From Marsupella aquatica (Eukaryota > Marchantiophyta), in contig OZ316891.1 in assembly GCA_973895155.1 (NCBI GenBank), forward strand, positions 9,548,001 through 9,612,000: a stretch of 64,000 nt of DNA, given 5' to 3'. Positions 1-10,611 of the stretch are shown piece by piece. A program made the position numbers and the translations under genes. The notes beneath the pieces are model-generated. The model did not search any database and had not been told where the DNA came from. It worked only from the letters and a program-made list of their open reading frames with translations. Position 1 is the stretch's first letter; each line of letters starts with the position of its first letter.

Positions 1-344
1 AGAGTAGCTAAAGAGTTTCTTTCTACTTTATTTCAAAAATGGTTGAAATCGGTAGAAAATTGAAACAGATTACCAGGAAACACTAATATATCAATCACAA
101 TTCATCCAAAGATTATTTTCTTTCACCTTGATTTTATCATTTTCTTTGTTTACTTGAAATGTTATTTTTCAGTTTTTCATTGTTTTTACAATGACATGGT
201 CTAAGTGTTTTTCTTTGCCTTGACTCAAATAGGAATTATAGTCAAATTTGGTTCTTCTAGGTTGCACAACTAAAGGTTCTTGTTTGTGACAAATCATGCT
301 GATGTGACTTCAGGTGCATCAAGGAATTTTGGAAGTAACTTTTC

Positions 345-425
345 ATGGGGGCCTGTAATAGCATTTGTACCCAAGACCTATGAGTCCCTACTCAAGTGAG
401 CTACCACTTAGCCATGCTTGCCTAG
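345..425 (-). repeat. tRNA-derived SINE-like head
   Basis: Read on the minus strand, a TGGTAGCTCACTTGAG stretch resembles a Pol III A box. About 35 bases on, GGGTACAAATGC is a degenerate B box. The layout is similar to the block ending at 23,045 (TGGTAGCTCATGCAAG then GAGTTCAAATCCC), so both may be diverged copies of one SINE family. Tail and target duplication were not found. Confidence 0.4.
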
Positions 426-1465
426 GGAAATTTATTTTTGTTGTAAGGTGGTTCATAAAAAATTCATTAATCTATAAATGAACTATTAAATTCTTCTTAT
501 TAACATCAGATTCTTAGTGAGAGGTAACGTTACAAGGCTAGCTACTTTTTTGGGGGATCCTCACACCTTTAGTGATTTTGAAAAGAAAAGTGCTTTGCTG
601 ACTTATCTACAATAGATACGATAATCCTAAAAGTTTAAATACCCACATGGGGAAGGAAGCTTAAAGCTGGAACAACTTGATGGAATCGTACAAATGCAAA
701 AGTCATCAAAAATTAAAAGGCTTCAAGAACCACACCTCTGATTCCCTAGCAAATACACTCGCTAGTCCACTTGCATCATACAATTACCTATTGAATTTTA
801 GGGGAGACTAGCCTCATTATCAGTTCCTTAAATGTAATAGAGATGAGGAGAAAACCAAACCTCCTAGTAAAAAGATTCCATTCCCTGCTAATTTTTGCCC
901 CATCTCTATTTCTTTTTTGCGCTCTCACTGAATCTCCCTTGTGAAACTCATTTAGAGTCAAGGTCTAAAGATTTCACTCTAGAGAGTGGGCTAGGACCAT
1001 GGAGGAGCGTTAGATTGCCTTTATTAGCTAGATATAAAAGCTATAAGGGTCCAATCCATGGGTTGCATGATTCAACGTCTGGGCCAAAGGGACTATGGGA
1101 GTAGCATTTTCGGTTAATTTACGGGCAGAGGATCTTCGTGTATAAATTCTGAAATATGCGAAAGAGCACATACTGATGCTGTTGTGGAGGGTGGTACGGT
1201 GGGCCCCGCCTGCAGTCGATATAGCGACCAGATACATGGAACCACAAGGTGCCTGCCTTCTCGGAGTTCCTGCCGCCCTTCCAGGATCCCGTCCAAGGGG
1301 GATGCACCTGCTCCAACTGGCAAGGCCATCGGAATCCTGTTCGTGACCGTGTGAAACCAATGCGGAGTCGCGTTTGTGGCGCCCGGGATCGCGGTCGAAT
1401 TGTGCAATGTGCGTTTTGTGCATGGGCTGGATCAGGACATGGCTGAAGTCTGGACTGAATAGGCG

Positions 1466-1577
1466 GTTGGTTAGTAATTAAGTAAGTTGAGGCGAATCGC
1501 ATGAGGCATCAGATTTCTTAAGTTGGTTAGTAAGTAATTAAGCAAGTTGAGGGGCGAATCGAAGGAATCAGATTTCT
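1466..1577. repeat. Tandem duplication, about 57 bp x 2
   Basis: The unit starting GTTGGTTAGTAATTAAG at 1466 is repeated from 1523 with a few substitutions and small indels. Both copies end in CAGATTTCTT. Confidence 0.8.
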
Positions 1578-1586
1578 TTTACACTC

Positions 1587-1590
<4 letters not shown>

Positions 1591-1636
<46 letters not shown>
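1591..1636. repeat. (GA)n microsatellite, about 23 units
   Basis: An uninterrupted run of GA dinucleotides about 800 bp upstream of the oxidoreductase start. (GA)n tracts are common near plant promoters; no function is claimed. Confidence 0.95.
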
Positions 1637-1639
<3 letters not shown>

Positions 1640-2448
1640 CCTGTACGCAAGTCAGTTTTCATCCTCTCTGCCCACATTACGAGAAAGAATGCAGATCGGT
1701 CAAGGGAGTGAGTCATTCCCCACCCGTCGAGCTGATCCGGGCGTTGGTGGCGTCCATCCATTCATCGCTGTATTTAATGTAAGTGGATAGTGATCTTTTT
1801 ATGATTTAGATGTTGGGCTTTGCTGGGCCATTCGGAGGGCCGAGAAGAATGTATCAGACTATTCTGTCGATCAGGAGGACGTCACATTCCATTCCCACCC
1901 AAATAATTCGAGGGGCATTTGGTGGGGTAAGTCTTAAGGAATCACCACAGGCAGAATTGAGGGGCCTCCTGTTTTGAAATTCGGGATCACTGGAGTGGCG
2001 ACCGGAATTTCTATGATTATGATGAGGGAAGAAGAGGATTGAAGAAAAAGTGTCAGTATTAGTCTGTAGATAATTTACAGCTGCTGCAGTGGAGTTTTCC
2101 TCTTTGGGTGCTGGAGAAAGATGAGCAGTTGAGATGGTCCAGTAGAAGCTTCCTTGGCTTCCTTGATTGAATCAAACGACTCGGCAGGGTGGAGAGGGTG
2201 ACCGTGGACAGGGATGGTCACTGACAACATATCAATGCAAGACTCTACTGCAGCAGTTAAACGTGTGTGGAATTGATGACATTGTTGCAGTGACGTTTGG
2301 TATAAAAAGTGTCTGTAGTGGCTGGTCTGATTGATTATGTTTCATCTCATGAGACTGGAGAGCTAGCAATTGAAAAGCAGAATTCTTTGGAAGTGGACCA
2401 AATTAGAGGGAGCCAGTCTCGACCGGCCATTCGGAGGCGGGAGGAATC

Positions 2449-5006
2449 ATGGGTTCTGAAGACAGGCTGTTGCGCTATGGGATCGTGGGTGTTGGGATGA
2501 TGGGCCGTGAACACTTGCTCAATTTGGCGGCTCTCGCAGGATCTCGTGTAGTTGCTGCAGCCGATCCCCACCTACCTTCTCGGCAAGCTGCTCTTGATTT
2601 AGCGGCTTCGGTGACTCCTGCATCTGTGTCTAAGTTGCAGGTTGGTCTTGTCCTTCACCTTGCACAATTTGTTTGGTATCTTTGTTTTTCTCAATTTTTT
2701 GTGTCAATGTTTTTGAAGAGATGTGTTTTTGAAGAGATGTGGTTCCGTTGCCCTCGAATCCAGCTAAGGAGTTAATAGATTGCTAGAAATTTTCACGCGA
2801 GGGAGACGGTTTTGCTCAAATCAGCCAATTTTTGTTCGGTGTAAGTGTCGTGAGGACCAGTAAGGTCTTCCTCTGATTGTTTACATCAAATGTATATTTC
2901 CTGTTCGGGAAGGCTCACAGCATCGTTCGGGTGAATCCTTTTCAAAGTCCTCAAGCATCGTTCTTCAAAGATTGGCGATCAACAGTCTAAGTTTACCACT
3001 GGTTGTGCAGTGTTTTGATAGCCATTCCGCGTTGTTGGACAGTGGGTTATGTGACATAGTGGTGGTCTCAAGCCCGAATATGACACACTGTCAGATCCTT
3101 TTGGATATTCTCAAGCACCCAAAAGTTCATCACATTCTCGTGGAGAAACCTCTGTGTACCACAATTGCTGATTGCAACAAGGTAGTCCTCTTTCCAGCCT
3201 CACCATTGGCATTGCGTGCATTTATCCAATGAGGTGAAAGCTAAGCATTAAGCCAATCTGCATATTGTCGTGCCCTGGAAGGCAAACGGGTGTTTGTGGT
3301 TTGATGATGAAACTTACGTAGCTATAAACAAGAAAATAGCTTTCCCGACTGGCGAAACTTCTATCATTACTATAACCATAAAGATAAAGCTAATCTAAAG
3401 CAAAGGGAGTGTGCAGACAAAAACTTACTCTCTGGTCAGATCCGCAAAACTTAGAATCAGAGATAGACCGAAGTAATAGAAAACATGAATTATACAAAGG
3501 ACAGGGATGAACGAGCAATTGTATGAGGATTTGGAAAGGGTGTTTTAATGAAGCTAACAAAGCGAAAGGGCAACAGTAGGATCACGTATGGATACGTTCT
3601 GTTCTGACGCGTCACCTTTAATCTGCAGGTGCTAGAAGCAGCGAAAGCCCGGCCGGAAGTGCTCATGCAAGTTGGGCTGGAGTACAGATACATGCCTCCG
3701 GTAGCCAAACTTCTAAAACATGTCAGAGCTCGGACTTTAGGACAAGTCCGAATGGTTGCCATAAGAGAGCATCGCTTTCCCTTCCTCGTAAAGGTACGTG
3801 AGAGCTGGTAGTTGTTTGGAAATGTCGACTCCACTATGTCTAGCCAACGATCTAAATTTTATTTCATGTAGTGATTACTCCGATGTGTGAGTCTCATGTC
3901 GATCACATCGGTTCAGGTACAGAATTGGAATCGATTCAATGTCAATTCAGGGGGAACCTTGGTGGAGAAGTGCTGTCATTTTTTCGACCTCATGAACCTC
4001 ATCATCGATGCAAGACCTGTTCGTGTCATGGCCTCTGGAGCACAGGATTTAAACCACAAGGACGAAATTTACGACGGAAAGGCAGTTTCCCTTCCTAATT
4101 GATATTTGCAATCCTTAATATTTTATCTCTTGCTCCCGGGAAATCTGTAGTTAGCAGAATGCTACGATTTTGAGATGGTTCCGGGTTTCTGTAGCATTGC
4201 TTGTTATGAGGCCCAACTCTTAAATTTGGTACTATGGAGGAGTATTTGACAACCGGTAGATTTAATGAACATTACATCATTCTAGCATCATGCCCTGCTG
4301 CCTGTGTTTCGATGAATCAGGTTCCAGACATAATTGACAGTGCATATGCTGTTGTCGAGTACGAAAATGGGGCAAGAGCAGTGCTGGACCTATGTATGTT
4401 TGCCGAGGGCAGCCAGAACGAGCAAGAGATCTCCGTTGTTGGAGACAATGGCAAGGTAATTTCAACACCTTCCAAAATTGTTCACTTTGCTTTTGTTTGC
4501 CACCTCCAGACTTATCGAACTTCTAATCGTTCCCTCGGCTGTCACATCGTGTCCCTCTTTTGAAAAAACAGGGAGAAGCGTTTGTCCCGGACAACATAGT
4601 GCGAATTGGTAGACGCGTGGATGGCAGAGAAGGAGTCAAGACTTATGAGTGTCACGATGACCGTATCAAGTAAGTCACTACACTCATTTCCCATGAAAGT
4701 TATCGCGGGCCTAGAGTGTCAGGACAGACACTGTTTTCATTTCAAGAAAAACTGTCCCCTGAGCATTTGCTCACAGACTTCGAACACTTCTGGCTGTGAA
4801 ACAGATATGAAGGGCTACATCATGGCTCAAGTTATCTGGAGCACTTGGCGTTTGCTGCTGCTGTCAGATCACACGGGAAATCTCGACCTTCAGTTGGACT
4901 AGAAGCTGGGTTATTGTCAGTGGCTGTTGGCGTGGCAGCCCAGATATCCATCGAAGCTGGACGTTTCGTACATTTGAGCGAAGTTTTGGGGACAGATGCT
5001 ATCTAG
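2449..5006 (+). CDS. Gfo/Idh/MocA-family NAD(P)-dependent oxidoreductase, 7 exons
   Basis: Exons: 2449-2640, 3011-3181, 3629-3793, 3917-4084, 4321-4455, 4572-4669, 4805-5006, all joining in frame to give about 376 residues, a normal family length. The N-terminus carries the Rossmann dinucleotide-binding loop GIVGVGMMG (residues 11-19). The family EKP motif (VEKPL) lies at about 108-112 and is followed by [12 protein letters not shown]. The C-terminal substrate domain has [13 protein letters not shown] near 188-200, with the H-x-x-D pattern. The protein closely resembles the plant 'oxidoreductase family protein' typified by Arabidopsis AT4G17370, recalled rather than searched. No signal peptide is visible, so it is probably cytosolic. 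The substrate is unknown; relatives act on sugars, inositols or biliverdin. Intron 4 has either a weak GT donor at 4085 or a GC donor at 4082, changing one residue. Both keep the frame. Confidence 0.9.
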
Positions 5007-5578
5007 ATTAGGAGCTACGGATTCACTAGATTTATTTTCTAGCTGATCAATTAGAGCCCAGTGCCTACGCAACCAATTTTTCCAGATTGTGATTATAATA
5101 CATTAGGCAACACATCGATTGTAGTGAAACCCGTCCAAGAGCTGCAGGGTCCGAATGTTACCCGGCTGGTACACAAATTACTGACCTCTTTGTAACTGAT
5201 TGTACAGAATTTTCCATCAGTTTAATCCAATCGTGTGCCTGCTGTGCAAAGGCGAGTAGGCCATCACCTTGTCCATCTATGAGTAAAACTGAACAAAAAC
5301 TACTTCTTCTCTCATTGAAGAAGACGATCATCTACAATTAATGCCACGTTCTCCACTATTCTAGCCAGGCAAGGCATGACCCATGGACAATGAGCGCCGC
5401 CAAAGATGCCGTCTATCTATATTCATTCTGACGTACACTCACATCTCAGTTAACCTTTCCCATCCACTCACCATCCAGTCATCTGAATCAGAAGACAACT
5501 TGATCGCCAAGTTCCTGCCCTACCATGCCGTTCTAACCAATCTCTCTAAGAAGTCTTCCAGTGCATCACCTCCATAGC
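5007..5578. other. Spacer, no recognised content
   Basis: Probable 3' end of the oxidoreductase transcript followed by unremarkable sequence. A 64-codon open frame at 5383-5577 has no recognisable motif. Confidence 0.5.
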
Positions 5579-5902
5579 TCGGAATAGCATTCGCATCTTA
5601 GTCTCCAGTCTCATAGTTCAGCACCAGCATCCACTCTGCAGCGTAGTAGCTCCCAAATTTCCCAAATCTTCCAGATTGGGGGTGAACATTTCCCCAAAAT
5701 CTAGCTGACTGATGAATAAACCCATAATTTGCTTGGGAGCTCGGAATAGCATTCGCATCTTAGTCTCCAGTCTCATAGTTCAGCACCAGCATCCACTCTG
5801 CAGCGTAGTAGCTCCCAAATTTCCCAAATCTTCCAGATTGGGGGTGAACATTTCCCCAAAATCTAGCTGACTGATGAATAAACCCATAATTTGCTTGGGA
5901 AC
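5579..5902. repeat. 162-bp tandem duplication inside the DVR relic
   Basis: GGAATAGCATTCGC at 5581 recurs at 5743 and the two units are almost identical across their whole length, so duplication was recent relative to the decay of the gene fragment. Confidence 0.9.
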
Positions 5903-6160
5903 TCTGATAAACTTCAACTTCTTGCCCAGAATTCTGAACAGCATCTCCCCTCGCTCCAGTGGAGTAAATGCCTTCCCAGGCCCTCAGATGGGCAAAGACC
6001 TTATTGACTTTCTCCTCATCTGACACACTCAGCAATAAACAGAGCCAGAGTCGCATCACTGATGGGCTTCAGGCAGTGAGTGGCCCATCCCCAAAATATC
6101 ACATACGGCCCACCCCCCTGCACGGATTTCACCTGTCTTCCAAAGCTCTTGAAATCCTCT
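5579..6160 (-). pseudogene. DVR: Broken fragment of divinyl chlorophyllide 8-vinyl-reductase
   Basis: Read on the minus strand in shifting frames, this matches the C-terminal third of plant DVR, the enzyme that reduces the 8-vinyl group of chlorophyll precursors in plastids. Segments in order: FKSFGRQV and GPYVIF; KPIS then LALFIAECV; DEEKVNKV; GPGKAFTPLERGEMLF; RILGKKLKF; FGSYYAAEWMLVLNYETGD. Family counterparts, from memory, are FFKSLGGQV, KPISE, GPGKALTPLEQGEMLFK, ILGREPKF and IGRYYAAESMLILDPETGE. At least three frame changes and a stop soon after ETGD separate the blocks, and the N-terminal half is missing. The final part is present twice (162-bp tandem, 5579-5740 and 5741-5902). It is a relic; the functional gene must lie elsewhere. 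Confidence 0.8.
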
Positions 6161-6944
6161 TTTTCTACAGCCATAGCTTGGAGCTCCTCTGCTTAGCTAT
6201 TTGGATGGAAACAAACCGAGACGGTCCCACGGCTCTCCCTGCATCCAACTATTCCTCGTTGCAGTCTAGTCGAGTCCCTGACTGATCCTCCCGGGCTGGC
6301 CAAGCAAGAGATTACCACATCTACTCTACAGTATCTATAGCAAACTGGGTTCGGTTAAATTTTCTGTTGAATTTTGAGCTTCAGCTCCAGCTCTTGAGGA
6401 GAATGATCGCAAATTAACGCAAGTGTGAATTACTGTACCGTTTCCATAGCCACCTGGGCTCGTCAAATTTGAGCTTGTAGTGGAGGCAAAACTGAAATGG
6501 ACTAGTCAAGGCTCTGGCGACGCTACCGGTTGGGATGTCCCGCACGTCATCTCTTCCGTTTCCCTCGTATCATGAAGGTTGCATGACGATTTCCTGACAA
6601 TCCTATCTATCCCAACTAGGTTGATTACCTCCTTTCCATCCACATAAATTCTGATGGGGCTTTGAATGGGCAATCAGGCTCCTTGTCCTTATAAATAATC
6701 AATTGAGAGGCTACCGTCTAAAAAATCATTGTGCCTAATATATAATACTAATACCATCTTTCTTTCCATCCACATAAATTTTGATGGGGATGAGCATCAT
6801 TGTCTTGAGGTCGTGAGGTCTCACTGCACTCTAGAAGCCTAGACCCCAACTTTAGTTTCTCATTGGTAATATATATATATTTGTGTTTACTACTTCCACT
6901 CAATCTCCTTTATAAATGTGCACTCAATACCCATCTATGTGTTT

Positions 6945-7400
6945 TACCAAGTGTTTTACTACCCAAGACCCCAACCTGGCCTTTGGAGTCAGGATGGACC
7001 TCCAAGTTTTCCATCTGCTCTACTAAAGGTGCACTCAACCTGTCTACCAGATAACTGTGTTTACTACTATAGCTTCCAAGCTGGAAATTGAAGGCACCCG
7101 GATGGACTGGGGACCCACATTTTCCAAAATGCTCAGATATACTCCTGCAACTGGGATGGACTAGATAACAGTGTTTTACTACCCTAGCTAGCCCCCAAGC
7201 TGGCAATTGAAGCCCTGATGGACTCCCATGTTTTCCAAAACGCTCAGATATACTGCTGCAACCAGGATGGACCTGAGAACTGTCTGTTGTTTCCTACCCT
7301 ACCCCCCAACCCTAGCTGACAACCCACCTGACAATTGAAGCCAAAATTTACCACTACATTTTCCAAATTGCTTGGATATATTCCTGCAACCAGGATGACA
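6945..7400. repeat. Diverged tandem repeat, roughly 110-120 bp x 4
   Basis: Recurring landmarks in fixed order are GGATGGAC, GTTTTACTAC or a variant, CAAGCTGG.AATTGAAG, and TTTTCCAAAA.GCTCAGATATACT.CTGCAAC. Unit boundaries are blurred. Confidence 0.7.
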
Positions 7401-8219
7401 TACTGCAGGTAACCTCACTTTTTTGCTATATATATATCACACAGACGAGTGAACCATTACAAGAAAAGGAGATGGTACTTACAAACATTTAGGTTGCACT
7501 GGAGTTTTAGAGGAATTTGGGAGGACTGGTAGCTGCTATGGCAACAGCCCATTTGTTTATGTAGGTAGGACTGGCAACCTCTCCCTTACCCATGGTCAAT
7601 TTATGGCGAGCAAGAGTTCCAACTGATGAGGATCAGGAAAATGAACCACAAAAAGAAGATTTGGCAAGCTTGAAGGGGGTGGTGTAAGAAGGGCAGGTGA
7701 GTTGTGGCGTGAAGACCAGACTATGGAGTTGATAGGAAAGGTGCGGATGTAAATTCTTTGTGAGGAGAATTGGAACCTCACAGGACTATTTCCCACTTCC
7801 CCAAGTGGTTGAGTCACAGGTGGCAACTTGTATGCAACTTTGCGAGGAGGAGGTGGTGAGCCGAGAAAAGTCAGGGTGAGAAGAGTGGTGACATTATTGC
7901 AGGGGCCAATTAAATTGTAGGATTGTTAGTTATTGGTGGACTTGTCGATTTATTTGGACAACTTTTGTTTCTCTTCAAGCTCAACGTTTTCCAGCATGTT
8001 CTCTAATGTCCAATTTATGATTTAAAACAACATTTGAGACATTTCTGAGATCATTTGTGCCATTTCTGACAATCAGTAAGATGACCAAATATCATAAATT
8101 AACTAAACATGATGTTACTTTCACTTTTATGGAGGAAGCTGTGAGTAGTTTGAGCCTGAGCAGCAAATTACAGTTGAGAAGTATGCTTAAGTTTTTTCCT
8201 GGTTTGTGGGGAAAGGCAG

Positions 8220-8400
8220 GCGCTGGAAGTATGCTTCACTTTTGCAAGGTGAGGAGAAAATTATCACTGGGAAGCATGCTTCACTTTTGCAAAGGACTCC
8301 CTGAGTAAATTGGGCACTAGCAACTACTTACCACCTGCTAAATTAACTGAAACATGGGCAAGGGCAACTACTTACCACCTGATAAACTAACTGAGACAGA
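8220..8400. repeat. Two adjacent duplications with about 44-bp period
   Basis: ATGCTTCACTTTTGCAA recurs about 44 bp later (near 8230 and 8275), and GCAACTACTTACCACCTG recurs 44 bp apart (8320 and 8364). Confidence 0.8.
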
Positions 8401-9241
8401 CTGCAAAAGGTGGGGAGAATCTTTACAGATCAGATACTATTCAAAACTGTCAAAGTCTTTTTTTTGTTTTTTGAAATACATGTTTATTAGAGAAGCCACC
8501 AAGGCAAAGACCAGCAAGGCAGAAAACAACCACACTGAGGGCCACACACACCCCAAATGGCAACAACATGCCAAAAACCACCCCAACAGTTCACAAGGTC
8601 ACCTCCTAAAGAAAGGCCAAGGGGGGAGAAAGTATAAAAACTAAGCAACACAACAGGAGAACAATGCACTGCCCGCAGGCAAAGGGGGCCCCAACACTGG
8701 ATGAACAGGGCTCCAACAACAAGGACCTAAGCTATGTGGGACGAGTGCCAATAGGAGCCCTAGCTAGCAGTCAATTCAGTGAGTTCAAGAAGGGTCTGAT
8801 GTAACCTTCTGGCCTTCTACACACTGTGAGTCAGTTGGAGGGTAGCATGAACTTGAACAACAACATTGTTGAGGATGACGTGCAAAGGAAACCTGGTAGA
8901 GGTAGCATGATACATGCGTTGCCGTTGCTCAACCCAAATGGTGCAACCCAAATGGTGGTAAGCATCTCGTGGATGAGGAGAAGGAAGCCACTATCAACTA
9001 TCAAAGTCTTGTCAGGTATTCTGTCCATGTGAGCTGTTCTGATCATAGTTTCAACCCACTACAATAGTCTACTAGCCAAATTACCCATTACTTGAAATTA
9101 AACAAAGGAGACCAAAAAAATCTTAAACAAAGGATTCCTCCTTATTTCCTGTTGATCTTTGCCCCCATCCGTGTTATTTGCCCCTTGAGTTAGTGTCTAG
9201 GGACTTCACTCTAAACAGCAGCTCAGGACGTAGCTTTTGAT

Positions 9242-9475
9242 CATGCTTTATCAGTTAAATGTGAGCTTAGTTTTCAATGATATATGCGTGGCCTAAATTG
9301 CCAATAAGAAAAAATCTTTCACTAGTGCGCTTTATTTGTTAGATGTGAGCTTAGTTGTCAAGAATATATGGCCTAAATCGCCAACAAGAAAACTCTTCAT
9401 TAGTGCGCTCTGTTAGTTAAATGTGAGCTTAGATTTCAGTAATGTATGGCCTAAATCGCCAACAAGAAGAACTCT
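9242..9475. repeat. Tandem triplicate, about 80 bp unit
   Basis: Three units share TTA.ATGTGAGCTTAG followed by GGCCTAAAT.GCCAA.AAGAA, starting near 9242, 9327 and 9404. Confidence 0.85.
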
Positions 9476-9599
9476 GAAGGGGAGCAATGAGCACGAGCTG
9501 AGTGATGATCGTCGAAAGGATCACTGCACCGAGGTCGTGGCCAGGCAGCGAGCTAACTGTGTTGCGTCTGGCTGGAATGCAATCCTTTGTTAGGCTTGT

Positions 9600-9890
9600 G
9601 GGAAACACTACTCTCAGTTGCTCAACCTCATCAACTTAGTGAAGGAAAGCTTAGTTTCCAGCCTGGACACAATTACTCTCAGTTGCTCAATTACCTCATC
9701 AACTTAGTGAGAAATTTAAAGCTTTCCAACTCGAGGCTGGAGTTGAAACAGTCGCAGAAGGGAATTGGAAAAGTTTTTCCAGCCTGGACACAATTACTCT
9801 CAGTTGCTCAATTACCTCATCAACTTTGTGAGAAAAGCTTTCCAACTCGAGGCTGGAGTTGAAACAGCAGCAGTAGGGAATTGGAATTTG
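9600..9890. repeat. Tandem repeat, about 120 bp x 2.5
   Basis: TACTCTCAGTTGCTCAA occurs near 9608, 9674 and 9796. Two full units also share CTTTCCAACTCGAGGCTGG and GTTGAAACAG. It ends about 720 bp upstream of the transporter start. Confidence 0.85.
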
Positions 9891-10611
9891 CTTGTGTTAC
9901 TGGCGACAGATAGGTAGCACGAACTCTTTCTACTGTAGCCAACTGAGCTCGTGTTAATCATTGCCTTTTTGTGTCATGGTCAATGTGATGAGAGTCGTAT
10001 GGTGAATGCCTACTGTAGAGTCTATGCCGAGCTCTGAATTTGTTTAGGAGCGAATCTGGAGAAGCTCAAGGTGGGGATTCATTTTGTGATCATGCTTTGG
10101 CCTGGGTGGTGGTTGCAGATGACAATGCGAAAGTGGAATGTTTTGGTACACTGTTCATGAGCAAGGATAATACTCCAGCAGATGACGAAGTGGATTGAGA
10201 TGGGGAAGTCAGCACGTCAGTCGAGTGGGTCATGTGGGCTCCGGGACCGATTTATTACCATCCGAGGGGTGTTGTGACGTTGCAACCTTGGAGAGCCCGG
10301 GAATTCAATCGAAGCACCGGAGAACAGATGGTCATATAGGATTTTGTTCTGGGGACCTCATCAGATTATCATTGCTCTGGTTGGTTCAATGAGGCTCTCG
10401 AGTTGCATGCTTGTCATGGATTGTCTGCGAGACGGTGAGGAGGCTTCAGGATTGGGGCTCGGTCGAGATTTTTGCACGGTGGAGGAATTCAGAAAGATCG
10501 GTGAGATGGAGGGTCTCAGAGCGTGGAGATGTTGAGACTGGCTCGCATCTGATTGAGGTGTGATACTTTTCTGGAGGAATTTTCCGGAGGGAGATCTGGA
10601 TTTTAGAAGCG

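Larger units (their letters stand above)
1..2448. other. Spacer upstream of the oxidoreductase gene
   Basis: No gene recognised. It holds a SINE-like head on the minus strand (345-425), a tandem duplication (1466-1577) and a GA microsatellite (1591-1636). The part from about 1.2 to 2.4 kb is less AT-rich and presumably contains the promoter and 5' leader of the gene starting at 2449. The open frames near 1.0-1.5 kb overlap on both strands and resemble nothing I know. Confidence 0.5.
6161..10611. other. Spacer with several local tandem-repeat families
   Basis: No gene recognised. It holds diverged repeats at about 6945-7400, 44-bp duplications at 8220-8400, a triplicate at 9242-9475 and a block of about 120-bp repeats at 9600-9890. 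The last 400 bp should contain the promoter and leader of the transporter starting at 10612. Confidence 0.5.

Noticed and set aside
4345-4352. P1BS-type match GCATATGC near 4.35 kb
   Set aside because: Lies inside an exon of the oxidoreductase; single matches to GNATATNC are expected about every 4 kb.
8487-8669. Possible retroelement coding piece on the minus strand near 8.5 kb
   Set aside because: Tryptophan- and glycine-rich translation lacks reverse transcriptase, integrase or gag motifs.
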